Shown here: positions 37,324 through 37,526 of the stretch, in pieces
How positions within the stretch are numbered: position 1 is the stretch's first letter
How the letters are laid out: each line of letters opens with the position of its first letter
IMG/VR virus record: IMGVR_UViG_3300036978_000071
Location: 1-37,526 of that record
Length of the DNA: 37,526 bases
Source: a virus
Direction: 5' to 3' (one strand)
Program-made: the position numbers and the translations under genes
Notes under the pieces: model-generated
What the model was told of the DNA's origin: nothing
Seen by the model: the letters and a program-made list of their open reading frames with translations, nothing else
The model's database searches: none

Positions 37324-37403
37324 CAGTCAGCACCTCAGTCTCAGTACTAAGACCGTAGCGGATTGTGAAGCAGCAGTCAGCACCTCAGTCTCAGTACTAA
37401 GAC
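37324..37403. repeat. Right-end 30-bp direct repeat with variant palindromes
   Basis: Two identical 30-bp copies, 37324-37353 and 37374-37403, spaced 50 bp. Each contains a variant of the phage palindrome (minus-strand GTCTTAGTACTGAGACT, at 37337-37353 and 37387-37403). T7-like genomes carry promoter-origins near their ends, so these may be terminal promoters or replication origins. Confidence 0.7.
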
Positions 37404-37526
37404 TACTGGCTGCGATTGGAGATCATCAATCAGCAGAAGTCAGCAGAAGTCAGCAGCGTCAGTCCCCATCTATCCAGCTCTATCCTCTATCCTTATCTAT
37501 CCCCGCCCAAAAAATTGCGGGCAAAA
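37404..37526. other. Right-end noncoding, CAGCAGAAGT repeats
   Basis: No gene is seen. The stretch continues the iterated array (AGTCAGCAG units at about 37438-37462), then a pyrimidine-rich run (CTATCC repeats), and ends with an imperfect inverted repeat GCCC...GGGC at 37505-37522. Probably terminal or packaging sequence. Confidence 0.4.

Noticed and set aside
37505-37526. Inverted repeat at the very right end as a terminator
   Set aside because: Only four paired bases at each arm, and its A-tract faces the wrong way for the minus-strand genes.
1-37526. Lysogeny genes, tRNAs, CRISPR arrays and insertion sequences
   Set aside because: I looked for integrase, repressor, tRNA-like cloverleaf segments, regular spacer arrays and transposase frames and saw none I could support.

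Overview
The window looks like the essentially complete genome of a lytic, T7-like podovirus (Autographivirales type). Every supported gene lies on the minus strand, so the map reads from right to left. The diagnostic set is a single-subunit RNA polymerase, T7-type SSB, primase/helicase with zinc finger, family A DNA polymerase, 5'-3' exonuclease, portal, scaffold, capsid, tail tubes A and B, internal virion proteins, a T7-type tail fibre and the two terminase subunits, in T7 order. I see no integrase, repressor, tRNA, CRISPR or IS element. The host is probably a planctomycete. The main clue is a protein with a cohesin-like sandwich and a calcium-loop dockerin segment ending in WGPC, a style I associate with Phycisphaerae-like planctomycetes. 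This host call is an inference from one gene.

Layout, in order of likely entry and expression. 37526-37147 is a terminal region with short iterated repeats, two variant palindromes and a consensus sigma70-type promoter. 37146-32606 is the early region: eight mostly unknown genes, including a GP88-like Cys-cluster protein, a zinc-ribbon protein, a nonapeptide-repeat protein and a DUF932-like protein. A strong terminator follows. 32443-23493 is the transcription and replication block: RNA polymerase, SSB, RusA resolvase, primase/helicase, a tiny basic gene, the dockerin protein, two small genes, DNA polymerase, one small gene and exonuclease. 23517-6504 holds a DUF1599-like gene and the head, neck and ejection genes. 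A small lysis-like cluster (holin-like protein, nested lipoprotein) sits between scaffold and capsid, and a hairpin terminator follows the capsid. 6486-206 holds tail fibre, collar and accessory structural genes, the terminase pair, an HNH nuclease, a metallopeptidase-like gene and a 43-residue basic gene. 1-205 is a GC-rich left end with cGATAAC repeats.

Regulation is the most readable novelty. An 18-bp near-perfect palindrome (minus strand AGTCTCACTACTGAGACT) sits just upstream of five genes and inside two others, with three to four weaker variants. It shares the CTCACTA core of T7 and T3 promoters, so I read it as the phage polymerase promoter family. Three early copies belong to a repeated cassette: sigma70 promoter with 16-nt spacer, 5' stem-loop, AAGAGAACC, palindrome, AGGAA Shine-Dalgarno and start codon. 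One copy lies inside the helicase gene just before an internal Met, which would give a short form lacking the zinc finger, as in T7 gp4B. Another lies inside the exonuclease and would drive the structural genes.

Many genes overlap by 1-4 nt (ATGA, TAATG), which indicates translational coupling. Several starts were moved from the longest reading frame to codons with better Shine-Dalgarno spacing. No endolysin or lytic transglycosylase domain was recognised.
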